Source of the DNA: Eutypella sp. D-1
Lineage: Eukaryota; Ascomycota; Sordariomycetes; Xylariales; Diatrypaceae
DNA length: 64,000 nucleotides
NCBI GenBank assembly: GCA_023313575.1
Contig: JAJTTP010000018.1
Span: 620,001 to 684,000 of the forward strand
Direction of reading: 5' to 3'
The notes under the pieces are model-generated. The model was not told where the DNA came from. It worked only from the letters and a program-made list of their open reading frames with translations, and made no database searches. The translations under genes and the position numbers were made by a program. Positions 48,629 through 61,300 of the stretch are shown here, piece by piece (positions within the stretch are counted from its first letter, which is position 1; each line of letters opens with the position of its first letter).

Positions 48629-50402
48629 CTAAATCATATTGGCATTCCTTCGCTTGATATAAACTGGCCAGGACCCCGTGGTTAACGTAAAGTGGCCCTT
48701 ACATTTCCAATCTTGCTTCTCGTCCACTAATTGGATGTCGTAGTCTCTCACAATTGTTGCTAGTACTTTCGACAACTCTATTTTAGCCAGCTGATGACCA
48801 GGGCACATGGCATAGCCTGCTGAGAACTTAAAGGAAAAACAGCCTCATCAGTCGTCCATGTCAGTATAAGACGAAGGGCTCGGTATTGAACTTACTGGGA
48901 TATAATACTGTTTCTCCAAGTTCACTGCATCTGGCTTGAACCAGCGTTCCGGGTTAAACTCCCCGGCATCCGGTCCCCAAATTTCCTTCGAGCGATGTAT
49001 GACCCAGGGGTTGATCGACAAGATCGTGCCCTGCAGAAACACGCGGTCGCCGATTTGCATCCCGCCCGAAGGCGCGACGCGTGGCATATTGAAGGAAAAG
49101 GGGGTGAAGAACCGGAGCGTCTCCTTGATGCAGGCCTGGAGGTACGGCAAATTCTGCGCGTCGGCGTCGCTGACGATCGTCGTCCTGCAGAGTCCACGCT
49201 CTACCGAAGCCTGCATTTCTCCCCGGAGCCGCGCAAGTACTTGAGGGTGCCGTAGCGTGTAGTAGAGGAAGCCCTGCGAAGCGTCGCTGACGGTATCGGA
49301 ACCCGCGCTCAGGGTGTTGGCCGCCTGCGCTTGAACTTTCTTTATGCTGAGCCGACCAGGTTGCTCTCGTAGAACCTTGAGCCAATGCGACGCGACGTCG
49401 CATAGGGTATCGTCGTTGTCGTCGTCGCGCTTCTCCCGTTCTTCTATCGCGTTCATGGCGGTATGGAACACAGCGCCCAGTGGCAAGATGTCGAGCCAAG
49501 TCATGAAGGGGTTCGTAACGAAAAGATTGGATGCCCAACCATAATGACCGATAAATAAAAAGAGCGACGCTAAGTCCAATGTCTTCATTATGCCCTGCAC
49601 GTCTTTCCCTCTCTTGGTGAGTCCGAAGTTCTCGGAGAGTACGGCGTCCGCTACGATATCGACGGCCGAGAAGCGTAAGAAGAGGCCCAGATCCATAGGC
49701 TGTCGCGTGTGAGAGTATTCGTTGAGCCAGCCCATCAATGTCTCCATATTCCGATCTATCGTGGCTTCGCCCTGCAATAAATTACCTGATCATTGAGGTT
49801 GGGTTATATTAACGGAAACGACCGAATCGAGAGGAAATTATGTCAATTTATAATTTGAAGTGCGACTTACTAACAGTAAACCCAGGCGAGAGTGCCTTAG
49901 TGAGCTCAATCTTCCTCTTAGGGTTCGTAATGGCAAAAGGGGTTGGGTATCGATAATCAGGAGTTTGGGCTGCTGCATACCAAGCGCCCTTGGTAACTCG
50001 TCAGCCAATGTGATAACTACATCTTCCTACCCTATCCGCGAAGTAGCGATGTTCTACCTTATCGAGATGATGCCGGAGCAGCTTCTTGACAGCATCTGGA
50101 TGGCTGACGGAGACTTCATTATGAGCCAGTCGAACGAAGTACCCTCCATCAAGAGGTTAGAAAAGCTCGAGCATGAATATCTAGAAGCCATTACCATGCT
50201 GCTCGTGTAATTCAATCAACCGCCAATGGTGATCGCCTAGGAGGTAATGGTAGGTGTGCCAAAGCCTTGTCATAGAAGCAAGAAAAGGGCCGGGCACATC
50301 GCGGATAGGGAGGAAGTAGCGGCGCCACAAAATGACGCCCAGTAATCCGAGCCCCAGCGCAGTTGCTATGAAACGAACGTTGAACAAACCAATAACAGCC
50401 AT
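48629..50402 (-). CDS. Cytochrome P450 monooxygenase
   Basis: Five exons, 50402-50195, 50143-50058, 49988-49871, 49785-48896 and 48826-48629, all joined with GT-AG introns in consistent phase, give 499 residues. An N-terminal membrane anchor (FIATALGLGLLGVILWRRYF) is followed by the proline hinge PIRDVPGPF. Later landmarks are the I-helix AGSDT (near residue 305), the K-helix ETLR, the FNPERW meander, and the heme-binding loop FSAGYAMCPG with Cys near residue 442. The usual Arg two positions before the heme Cys is Ala. The overall style resembles the pisatin-demethylase/benzoate-type P450s of ascomycetes, ER-bound and needing a P450 reductase. Substrate unknown. The neighbouring lyase suggests but does not prove a plant-related role. 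Confidence 0.92.
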
Positions 50403-50907
50403 GGCTCTCGCCTTCGATCCTTGATAACGATGGTTCTGAGCTAATTCAATTGGCAGCAGCTTTTCATTCCCGTTAGCACTTCACAATTTATCGTCTGTTC
50501 GTGTGGATTGTGCACAAGATCACTTCGGACGTAGACCTGGAGCGAGGCGAGATCTTGGTTCTTCATAGATGTCTAGCCATCATAGAGCAGAATGCACACA
50601 CACGTTACACAAAACTGTGATTATTATCGTAAGCTGCGGGGTACCAATATGCACTGCATGCCGACGTATGCTAAGAACATAAGCTCGGGATGTAATTGGC
50701 AGGCCATTTACAATATCACATCGCGTTTTCAAAGAGACGGGCGGCCTGTTGCATCGAGTGAGGGCATGGACCCTGCCTGAGTTTAGACTATATCTAGCCA
50801 CAGATATCTGAAGGGTAAAGTCTCAGATAAGGCGAGCCTCTATTATAGGCCGAGTGCCCCCGTGGCAACCAGCGAAGCTCCTGAATCAATGGAAACCAAT
50901 CCCTTAA
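50403..50907. other. Intergenic region upstream of the P450
   Basis: 505 bp between the P450 start and the stop of the lyase, both on the minus strand. No clear motif or coding frame. Confidence 0.5.
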
Positions 50908-52995
50908 TTACTCCAATTCCAACCTCAGTGCGTCGTATTGCAGGTACGTCGTACCGGGGAGCTGTGCTGACTCCTTATTGACAGCTTTATACGGCAGACT
51001 GAGGATCAGCTCATTGGTGCCCTCCTTCAGCGACTCGGCTGGGAAAACGAATTTGTGGCCGAAGTTCTGGCAGATGACGCCGCTCCGGACACCACAGGAT
51101 CCGCTGCGAATCTTGGGAATGACCCATGTCTCTACGTCCTTGCCGTTCAAAGCAACTGTGTAAGGCAGGTTCGAGTACTTCTCGTCAGGAAGGTCGGCCC
51201 ATTTGTCGTTACCGTTGGCCGTCTTGACCCCGGCCAATTGCACTGTCAGGGTTCCCGTCGATGCACCGCCGAGGTCACTACTGGACAGGTCGAACAGCAC
51301 CGTCCAGTTGTTCACGTTATCGTAGACGGGCTGGTCGAATTGGGAACCCCGATAAAACACGCTCCAGTGAATATAATTGAAGTCCTCCGCCTCTTCGCTT
51401 TCGCCGACCCGGAACGTCAGGCCCTCGGGGAACTCCTCGGGGAAGTCGTACTTGGCCCAGAAAATGCGATACTGCTCCGGCCCTAGCGGCTTCGACGTAT
51501 CGGGAGCGTAGCCGTGCTTGTATTCACCGGCAGAAAGATCCGGGGTTCCAATCCGCCACACCTCCTTGCCGGCGCTCTCGGCCTCCCATGTGAACTGACG
51601 TGGTGTCTCATCATTACTCGAAACCTCAATGTCATCTTGGGTAAACCATCCGAAGATGCCATCAGCGTACACCGTCAGCCTGTATGTGCCCTCTTTGACG
51701 CGGGGTATCTCCACGGTCCCGGAACTTGGGTCGATATCCGCCCAGTACTGCAGGCTGTTCTGATCGAACACATTAAGCTGGAAATCCTGCTTGTTCTCGG
51801 CGAGCACGGCAATTGGTCTCTTCGCGCCCTCGGGCAGCTCGACCTGTGCCTTGAAGGTAGAGCGCCTCGCTGACGGCACGTAGTTGGGAACGTGTTTGGC
51901 GATGCTGTCATAAAAGTCTGCATTCCACTCCGGATCGGCGTACTGAGCCGCATCCGCCCTGAGATCGGCCATCGAGGTACCCTTATCACCTTTGTTGAAG
52001 TGGTAATACTGGGGACCCCATAATCGATCAAAACCGTGCGTCAGGTTCGGCGTGGGTGCGCCGAAGTGACCAGATACCATATAGTTATACTATGGTGAGT
52101 AGTTGGTTAGTCAACAGCGAACCTTGTTACATAGTTCCAAACAGGTCAAAGCCAAAATGCAAGTTGGCGAGGTTGGACTCACCACTATCCCATCGACTAC
52201 AAGATCCGTATGCAGGGGGCCGCCGTAGTAGCTCTCGCGAGTGTTATGCACCAGCCACGCGCCATACGTGCTACCATCAGAACTAGTGCTACCGTCCGAA
52301 TATTGCCCGTGCACATCATGGTCCCGCCACGTCTCCGCGAGAGTGTACTTCGTGAAATAATCCGAGTATTCTCGGACGTAGGGGTCATCAGGTGTGTTTC
52401 CGAGATAGGTGGTTGCATCCTGCACGGTGACCCCGCGCGAGTACGAGCTCGAGGCCGGAATCGGCGCCGAATTGCTCTCGCTGCTGGAGAAGTGGGTGTA
52501 TAGGTTCGTGTTGGGCCGGAAGAGTGTGCGAAGCTCGCCCAAGCCCCGCAAAAACGGCTGCGCGTCGTTGTAATAGGCAACCCGGGTGAACAGATGGATT
52601 CCTGTTTCTCCTTCTCGCAGAAACCACCATTGCGTGATGGTCTGGTTGGTCGAAGAGTACCGGTCTTCCATCTTCACGCCACCGTAGGGCGTTCCGGTTG
52701 AGTCCGTGCCCTTGTACAGCTCAAACTTGGCGGTACCTCCGGGCGTCCAGAAGCCGCTGGGGACACATGAGCAGTCGACGTACGGGCCTTTGCCGGAGTT
52801 TCCGCTCACTGGCCCTAACATGTCCTGTTCGTCGAGAACGACCTCGACAACCTGCCCATTGTTCTTGGCAACAGCGATATGCAGCCGATCATTCTCAAGT
52901 ATATACTGGCTACTCGTCTCCTCTGCTCTAAGAACAGCAGTGGCCCGCGTGAACAGTGTCACCAAGGCCACTGCCTTAGCCCAAAAGGTAACCAT
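50908..52995 (-). CDS. Rhamnogalacturonan lyase, polysaccharide lyase family 4, secreted
   Basis: Exons 52995-52183 and 52089-50908, joined across a 93-bp intron (GTGAGT donor, CCATAG acceptor), give about 664 residues. The N-terminus has a signal peptide (MVTFWAKAVALVTLFTRATA); an in-frame ATG 30 bases upstream (53025) is an alternative start. The first part is the catalytic beta-sandwich domain (YILENDRLHIAVAKNNGQVV, MEDRYSSTNQTITQWWFLRE, DGIVYNYMVSGHFG). A fibronectin-III-like module (GTYRLTVYADGIFGWFTQDD) follows, then a carbohydrate-binding-like module ending TTYLQYDALRLELE. This is the three-domain layout of fungal RglB-type enzymes, which cleave the rhamnose-galacturonate backbone of pectin outside the cell. 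It points to use of plant cell wall. Confidence 0.92.
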
Positions 52996-53996
52996 CGTGG
53001 ATGAGCTTGAAGTTTGCTTTGGCATGCAACTCGAGACTACTTTGGACAATCACTGCTCAGTAGACATCGATTGATCGACAGGGTATGGAAAGCCCTGCAT
53101 GCTCGAGAAGGCCCCCATGCCAGGGCTATATGACCACCAGCATCGTAAAGAACGCAACGGAGAAAAGGACGAGAATTTCCTCATCTAGGTCCTTTCGGTG
53201 TGTTTTAGCCCGATAATCGTTGTCATTATTGACCCTGATAAAACCTGGGGAATGCGGGGCGGATCGATCAGCCCCAGATTATCCGCAGTCTAGACCAGTA
53301 GATCGGAAAGGCATTGGCAATGCCAATGCCTTAACCGACGCTCGGGGCGAGACAATTACACCGAGGTCTAAAGAGCCGGGCGGCAGAATCACGCATCTTG
53401 GTATTTGGCTGATAGTATTCACCCTCCCGTTAAATGGGAGCGGTGATCTGACAAAACTCATCTTTGATAGTGTCGAGAGTGTCTTCGCTACGTATTAAGC
53501 ACCGAAGATCCATATTAATTAAAACCTGACCCGTGCTGTCTAGGCGTACATGTTAATCCGAGATCATCTAGATCCTATGTGCCTGTTGGGGGCGAATAGA
53601 CAAGAAGGAGCGTCCACTTTCTCCAACGGGTCATCTATCTAGGTGGAATTACAGCTGCGGGAGGGCAGAAGGCCTTGAAGGTCTCGCGACTGAATCACGT
53701 GAGGGGTCGGGTATACTGCCTTCAGCACTACTCATGTAGCACGGTGAACCCTCTTTATAGCGAACGCCCGAAATCACTGACCTCAGATCGTTATAAAGAG
53801 GGTTCGTTTAAAAAAAAAATAGATTGACCCCGCCACTAACTTAGACAGCATATTAGCCCGATATGGCAGTAGTTATGGCCCATAATATTAGCCCAATACG
53901 GCCTATCAATGCAACCGATGATTCTTTCACTCGAGATTGACCTTGACTTGATCTGACCTGTGATCAACCGGAATCGACAATACCTCGCTTTCCAAG
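52996..53996. promoter_or_regulatory. Divergent promoter region of the PL4 lyase and adenylosuccinate lyase
   Basis: About 1 kb between divergent start codons. It contains an 18-nt inverted repeat (53746-53805) and two copies of a related 18-mer, ATATTAGCCCGATATGGC and ATATTAGCCCAATACGGC, at 53850-53867 and 53886-53903. No frame is convincing. Confidence 0.55.
53746..53805. repeat. 18-nt inverted repeat (hairpin or small element remnant)
   Basis: GAACCCTCTTTATAGCGA (53746-53763) and TCGTTATAAAGAGGGTTC (53788-53805) are reverse complements except for one position, separated by 24 nt. It could fold into a hairpin, or mark a tiny inverted-repeat element. A poly-A run follows. Confidence 0.75.
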
Positions 53997-56026
53997 ATGG
54001 CGAACGTAACATCCGCGTCGGCCGGCGCTTCGCCGTATGACTCTTACCAGACGTCTCTCACCACCCGCTACTGCAGCCCCGCCATGTCCCAGCTCTTCAG
54101 CCAGCGATCTCGTCACTCAACTTGGCGAAAACTATGGCTAAGTCTCGCCGAGAGTGAGAAAGAGCTTGGGGTTGATACGATTACCGATGAGGCTTTGGAG
54201 CAGATGAGGGCTCACCTTACGGTCACCGATGAGGACTTTGAGGTTGCCCGGGTTGAGGAGAAGAGCCGTCGACATGTAAGATTTACATCACGATGTTACC
54301 CCTGCATCCCCCTTTATCAAGCCGGAGATATTTGCTAATCAGACTACTACTAGGATGTCATGGCGGTAAGAATGTAGCTTCTCCCGCATGATGACAGTGA
54401 CGAATGCTGAACGCTATGATAGCATGTACACGCCTTTGGTGCCGTTGCCCCTGCTGCCGCGGGTATTATTCATCTGGGTGCGACCAGCTGTTTCGTAACA
54501 GATAACACCGAACTTATTCTGGCCCGGGAAGCCATGGACTTGGTTTGTAGAAAGCTTGCCAAGGTTATCTCCAACCTCTCTGCCTTCGCCCTCCATTGGA
54601 AGAGCGAGCCGACGCTTGCTTATACGCACTTGCAAGCCGCCCAGCTTATTACAGTTGGAAAGAGAGCGGCGCAATGGGTTCAAGACCTCATGCTCGACCT
54701 CCATGCCATCGAGCAGGTTCGCCAGGAGCTCAAGTTCCGCGGCGCTCAGGGCACAACTGGGACGCAAGCCAGCTTCGTATCCATCTTCGAGGGCGATACT
54801 TCAAAATGTGACCAGCTGAACGAACTTTTATGTCAGAAGTTTGGGTTCCCAAGCTGCTACGATATTTCCACGCAGACTTATACCCGCAAGGTCGATCTAA
54901 TCATCGCCAATGCCGTGGCAGGACTTGGATCCACAGCTCAGAAGATCACTGGAGATATCCGCCATCTCATGCATTGGAAGGAAATTGAAGAGCCGTTTGA
55001 ATCGTCTCAGATTGGCAGCAGTGCCATGGCTTACAAGAGAAACCCGGTAATTAGCGATTCCTCGAGTTGTGGTTGCTCTTGCTGATTGGGTCAAGATGCG
55101 CTCGGAGCGAGTATACAGTTTGGCTCGCGAATTGATGAGCAAGGTGAGCAAGCACAGATATCACAATCGGTCTTCGAATATACGGGAAGCTGATTAGAGA
55201 AGCCGGCATCTTTCGCAGCGACTCACAGCGATCAGTGGGCAGAGCGAACCCTCGACGACTCAGCTATCCGCCGTGAGCACATCTTGAAGTACATCCCCAG
55301 TTGAGCCGAAGACTGATATCATCATAGGCATTGACATCCCAGAAATGTTCCTTCTAGCAGATGCAATTTGCATTGGTCTTGTAAGCTCACTCTCATCCTC
55401 TAGAAGCAGACACGTCTAATGCATATACAGGACAATATCAGTGATGGTCTTGTGGTTTATCCCGGTATGTAACCGCCCCGAAGCCAAATATTTGTCTCCG
55501 AACTAGTCTGCGGGAGACATCTTTACTACGTGCATGACCAGACTAATTAGGTCGAGGAAGCGATATGCTGACATCACGGGTACTTTCTAGCCGTTATTGC
55601 CAGTCGGGTAGCCGCCGAGGTGAGTTGTATCGCCATTTCTAGCCGGTTCAGATTTTCAAGGCTACAATACTAACCCTGTACTTGTAGCTACCTTTCATGA
55701 TCACAGAAGAGATTATCATGAGGTTATGTGCCAAGGGCGTCTCGAGACAACACGCTCACGAAGAAATTCGAGTCTTGAGCCACCAAGCTGGTGCCGTCGT
55801 CAAGCAGGAAGGAAAGCCGAACGACCTGGTGGAGAGAATCAAGGCCAACGAGTTCTTCAAGCCGATTTGGGGCGAGCTGGACGGGATGCTCAAGGCAGAG
55901 CTGTATACCGGACGCAGCAGCCAGATTGTGGAGAAGTATTGCGGGCCTGGCGGACCCGTTAGCGAGGCTCTTGCGCCATATGCCGACTATATCAGGGGCG
56001 CCGCCACGGCCAAACTTAACGTCTAG
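53997..56026 (+). CDS. ADE13: Adenylosuccinate lyase (purine biosynthesis)
   Basis: Nine exons: 53997-54275, 54354-54365, 54423-55046, 55096-55143, 55200-55272, 55328-55380, 55431-55464, 55591-55619 and 55688-56026, totalling 1491 nt or 496 residues, the normal size for the fungal enzyme. Exon 2 is only 12 nt (Asp-Val-Met-Ala). Family landmarks include HVHAFGAVAPAAAGIIHLGA, the FRGAQGTTGTQASF block, and the fumarase/lyase signature GSSAMAYKRNP continued by MRSERVYSLARELM across a splice. The signature has Ala where Pro is usual. The enzyme acts twice in purine synthesis, splitting fumarate from SAICAR and from adenylosuccinate, in the cytosol. Single-copy housekeeping gene by expectation. Confidence 0.93.
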
Positions 56027-58197
56027 GTACCTGGAGAAAGCCGTGGTATACTAGTAAGTTGTCACTTGAAACGTGCAAGATCCAGACGTTGTTAGTCTGT
56101 AATGCCCTGTTGAAAACGTCGATGTGGATATGGGTGGAGTGTTTCCCGCATCAGTAAACGCCAAGTTCCTCCACACCTACTGGCTGACAGGACGGCATTG
56201 TCTACGGCATATTGTTAACTTCAACAGAGGATGACTCAGGGTGACACTCATGTACCATAGTAAGAAAAAAGAAATAGCGATCCAATTGGGAGGGATCTTG
56301 GTCTCGAGCAATATCTGTCAGCTTGCCCACGTTTCCTTATGGCCCACGTGGTAATGGTTAGCCGACACCAGTAGGTTGGTAATTATTGATTGTATATACA
56401 TGCACCTTCCAAAAAATCGCACGTTAGATTCGCGTCCAGTTGAATCTGTCATGTCCGCGCCGCAGACCCCAGGACTCTACCGGCCGATTCGGAAGGAGCT
56501 CAATACCAATTCTTTGTCAGGGTCCCGGATTAGGTGTTAAGCGGGCTTCCCTTATAAGCCATGGCATAATTACAGGGATCCACGATTGCGCTAGCGAAGG
56601 TGCTCTTAGTAACGTTTGGCAGACTGTTACGCGGCCCAAGACTTGGACTACTTGGAGATACATCTTGCGACATGTGGCTGCAATTGACATGATCCTCCTA
56701 GAAACAGCAGAAATGCTTATCAAAAGGCTCAATTGCGTGGAATAGTAGGAATGCATTAGTTCCAAGGGATCCAGGTGCTGCAGGGTCTGCAGGATGCAGA
56801 CCCTATCCAAGGGCACGGCAGATGAGGCTGACAGGCGCAAATTGGCACGCAATGTAAGCTTACGATAATATGCCAGGTACAGATGCTACATTCGGTTCCA
56901 GTTTTGATTACACGAATTTTCTAATCATGGAATATGTTCGTTGCACGTTGACATGTTCTAACTAATGGCCTAGTGCTAGCATCGCCGTTACAGTCTTCTT
57001 GGGATCGACAGAGTGTCGAGCCACACATGCAGACAGATTTCTTGGTATCTCAGACTAAGTTTTTGACTGCGGTATCTATCTATCTTGAATAGATATACCG
57101 AGCTCTAGCGCGAACGTCAAGGAACGGTCCACCGAAAGGCTGGGGTTGGCCCTCGCTTGATCAGCAGTAACCTGGGGGGAATCGAAACACCGAATTATAT
57201 AAATAACAATCAGTCAAGCTCGTGCGAGGTGTGATAGATAAGCCTCCCGAACAATACGCAGCGGCATTCGCCGTGGCGTCTGAAAATAGGATACTACCTA
57301 GACGAAGTGACTAGTTCGTTACTATCGGGTCGTTATGGACGGACTACGGGCCCGATACTTCCCCCGTTGATCGGCATGCCAAGGTATCAATCGAGAAGGT
57401 GCGGCATGCACCCTAATAAGATATATAATTCCAAGCTATGGCGCCAGCCTGAGTAAAAGCAAGTAATTTGCACGTGTCGGGACTGTTACCACCCATGCGA
57501 CCTTGGCGACCTGCGTACATGGTATTTGTGTTTTGTCAGTCGTCAGAGCGCATCTAGGTCACTACTCCCAGGGTATTTAGAATTAATTTACTCTGTAGGA
57601 TAGCACGGGTTAGAATGATGATAGGTGGCATAGACACAATTCACAGTTCACGGTATACTTATACATAACAGAGGTTATAACGTGTTACCTCAAGAGGGCA
57701 GATAGATTGTGTGCAAAACTATGTACAAGAAGGAGAAATCTCTATCGGTGTGAAGAAGATGTAGAACGAGTGTATGATGTTAAGTGAGAACATAATGGTA
57801 TCTCCCTGTATATCCCGCCCATTTGCCAATGTCCCATGCCATGCCCAGACCCCTTCATGTCAGAAGACGACTTGGGAGCCGCCCTCGGTGAAGTCGGGGC
57901 TCCGTGGCTATATTAAAACGTGATCCGGACTCCACAAGCCATTCCTAAAAATAAGTTTCGTTGTGTCGTTTCAAAAGTCTGAAATCGAAAGTTACGAGGT
58001 GGTGCGATCATGTTCCCTTGCACTGAGGGGTTTCGTCTCCTTCGTGCGGCTCCGACATGCAAGAAGGTTTCTTCCGATCTGGCGGTTGATCGAAATTCGG
58101 GTCATATGATCGCTGGTTCCACCATTACCCTCCGCGGTAGTGTCGGTCCCCTGGTGCTCTTCCCTTCCAGTTGGCTTGAAGTATATGGCTGCATGAC
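56027..58197. other. Gene-poor region, nothing recognised
   Basis: 2.2 kb downstream of adenylosuccinate lyase. Short frames only; a partial palindrome GGTATCTAT...ATAGATATACC is at 57072-57100. No LTR-family repeats. Confidence 0.5.
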
Positions 58198-58392
58198 CTA
58201 TGGCCGGGGAAGGTTGATGTTGACCTCACGTAGGTTCCGGGGAATAAAAGTAGGGGCAACGGGGGCCCGAGTAGCAGTTGGGTAAGCAGTCGGGCCTGGT
58301 GTAGTACCGTTGCCGAACTCATAAGGGGCAGCGGAGACGCCCTGAAGCATGATGGCAGCAGCGGCCAGGATAGCAGTAAAGAAGCGGGCCAT
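58198..58392 (-). CDS. Small putative secreted protein
   Basis: 64 residues from the ATG at 58392. The start MARFFTAILAAAAIMLQGVS is a typical signal peptide ending in an AxA-like SAAP site near residue 23. The mature part is about 41 residues, rich in Pro and Thr (GTTPGPTAYPTATRAP), with no cysteine. A TATA-like TATAAGA lies about 155 bp upstream. No homologue recognised. It could be a small secreted or effector-like protein, or the first exon of something longer; the evidence is only the signal-peptide pattern. Confidence 0.5.
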   Translation of the reverse strand: MARFFTAILAAAAIMLQGVSAAPYEFGNGTTPGPTAYPTATRAPVAPTFIPRNLREVNINLPRP

Positions 58393-61300
58393 GGTAGCGG
58401 TTTGACAGTGTAAAGCAGCAGGTGACAAGGGCGAGAAGAGTGACAGGCGAAAGGTCGGACTTGAGAAAACGAGAGGACTCCGGTCGATGGTGAGCGTAGG
58501 CTTAGGAACCGGGTCTCGAGTCCAGATGGGTAGGGAGGCCTCGTTCTTATAGAGGCTCTGCGAACTAGCGGCCAGAAAGAACCATGCCTATCACTTTGTA
58601 AGCATCTCCCTTCCATAAGAAAAGCTATATCTTTCACTTACACGCAATAGGCAGGATGATATCGGCTCCACCTCCGCGGTGATAAGAACGTACCTCCTCT
58701 ACATGTTGCATCCGTTTATATCTGGCGCCAGGATCAAAGTACGTGGTTGACAAGGGTCTGGTATGGGACTCCCAGCTCGGCAAACTAAAAGGGATGGGGA
58801 ACAGGGATTCTCGATGGTACCTGAGCAGGGATGTGTAGCGGTACATAATTAATGGGACTGCAGACAAGCTTCAGGAGCGTGGTGGAAAGTTGTGGACGAC
58901 AATGCAACACTACCAAGAGGGTTGATAACCGAGTTCGGTCAACTGGTGAAACGCCTATATTCCCGTTCCTAACCACGGTGACATGATCGAATTTTCCCGC
59001 GCCGGACGGCCCCTCCACGGCCCCTCTTACCACGCCGGTCAACGGACATCGCGCGCACGTCGAATTATCGGGAATTGATCTTCGGTACTAGGGAAAACGG
59101 ATCGCCGGAGTTGCTTAGACGATAATTTCAGAAAGTAGGTCTATCTCAAGTAAGAGAACGTATGAGTAAGAACAAGCGCCATCATTTAGCTGGATGGCTT
59201 ACACGTCAAAGCGCGGATTGAATTACTATGTACATCGACGCGCCCCCGGGGGTGCAGAGGTCGTCGAGCGCTGACGTCGCAGTCGGTTGAACTGATATGC
59301 TACGTGACTCGCGCCTAATTGATTGCGCGCATTCGATGAAAGTACATACGTTGCTAAATCAGAGCACGGCATTTCCCAGGGCGCGATGGCTGGGTGAGGG
59401 GTGACACGGCATTAGGCAATGGATCATGGATGCACACACACACGCTGTCAGGGACTGCCGTGCTTTGACATGGGAAACCCGTCGATTCAATGCATAAGCA
59501 GCCTCAAGAACGGGATTTAAAGTAGACCATCAGGATCTCAAATGCCGTCTTAGAGCAGTCTAACTACCATGGCGGTCCTGGCTTGGAGAAGAGCCGCTTA
59601 GCGCCGATGCAGGACCTTCAGAATAGATATCCAATAGCCTGAGTTCGCATCGCTGTGGCATGCATATGCAGATATTCCGTGGACTTTTTCATGAAGGACT
59701 GCGTTCGGCGGTAGTAAAATGGTCGCACTTTTTGCAGATTTGAGTTTTACCGTGGCCAGCTCAGCAATTTTCGCTCATTCGTTCTTATCTTAGCCGACTG
59801 CCATTTCTGTAGGGCTCGTTATACTATTCGGGGAGGTTTTAACAGAAGTGCAGCTTTGGGTGCCTGTGCATTCACTAAGTGGAGGGCTGATGGCCCCGGC
59901 CGGTCGCACCCTCACGTTCGTAAGGCTTATAGATACACTCGCTTACTTACCATAATTTGAGATTGCGGACGATTGCTGACGTTTTTCCACGAACCTGGAA
60001 AATCCCCAAAGCCATAGGGCGAAACAGTGATGGAGGGCGTAGATCATCACTGAGATAGGGAGTCCAAATGAATGCGCCTCTGACGGTCGCGCATTAAGAG
60101 ACTAAGAATGGTGTCAGGTCTAATTACCATGTAGAGGATAAGAGCCCGACGGTATCTTGGTGTGTCGGCTGGGGTTCCATAACGGGAATGTCATCCCACG
60201 TAACGCCGAAATCCTCATCGGATTGGGCAATAATCATCAGGAACCGATCACCGATGAAGTTGACGCTTTTAGCCGTATATATCTTACCTGGTGCCGATTG
60301 CAGGGGTAGGCTTGTGAGCCTAGTTGCCCTAATTACCAGTCTACAACGATGCAGATCGCGGCAGCGTTAATCCAAAACGTTCTAAGAAGGGCGGTTCCAA
60401 GTAGAAGGAGCCGCCCCGTGTTAATGAAAAAGTAGAAAAAGCACGTAATCGGCGTCTTCTAGTCATGACCTCACGTATGATAACGTGAAATGATAAGGAT
60501 GGCAAGGGATAGAAAATAGAATGCCTGATGGCCAGGTGGCTTTGTCTGGCGTTTTTCACCTTCGCTTGGCATCTCAGAGTATATGTATTTCTCTGATCTA
60601 GCATTGCATTGGACCACGGTAGGTCAATGCCCTAGCTTTTCGTAGCAGACGCAAGAGCATTTTCCAAACGACCGGCTAGCAAAAGCCGACCAATAACTGG
60701 TGATGCCAAGTCCTCAAGGCAGACTGAAGCAGCATTGTAACGTGTGGCCTCAGGTCCTTCGGTCGCTATCCTGCTCACCTCATCTTCTTGTTCTGGTAAG
60801 TGCCAAGTATGCGCACAGGTGTAAGAAGCTTGCTCACTGATTTCACATGCCAACTGGGGATAATGCATGATTTCCAAATATGATTCGCGTCACCACGCGT
60901 ACTTTTATTTTTATCAGCCAGAATTATGTGATGTTCTACGCTGTTCAGCGGCCGTGAATCAGTCCCTGAGGTGTAGGATTTTCGACGACGTCGAATTTGA
61001 AATACGGGCTCTGCGCGGAACACCTACTGGAAGAAAGTCCTTAATTGACTGGTGCATCTGAGTTCGTCCGACCGCGGTACTTCAACCCGCGAGCCTGGAT
61101 GGGTGGGGTTTCCGAGATGCCCGCTACGAAAATCTTAATACGATCGACGTACTACTTGCCCCTTGCATCACCGCTGTAGCTTTTTATACCGAGACGCCAT
61201 GGCTTGCTCTGGGCCAGCGGGACGACCTCCGATGAAAGAGATACATTGTTTCGCCTAGCATAAACGATAGAAGTCCGCTGTCACATATCACCTCATTGAT

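Noticed and set aside
53220..53498. 92-codon frame in the divergent promoter
   Set aside because: No domain or signal, and it lies where both flanking genes need promoters.
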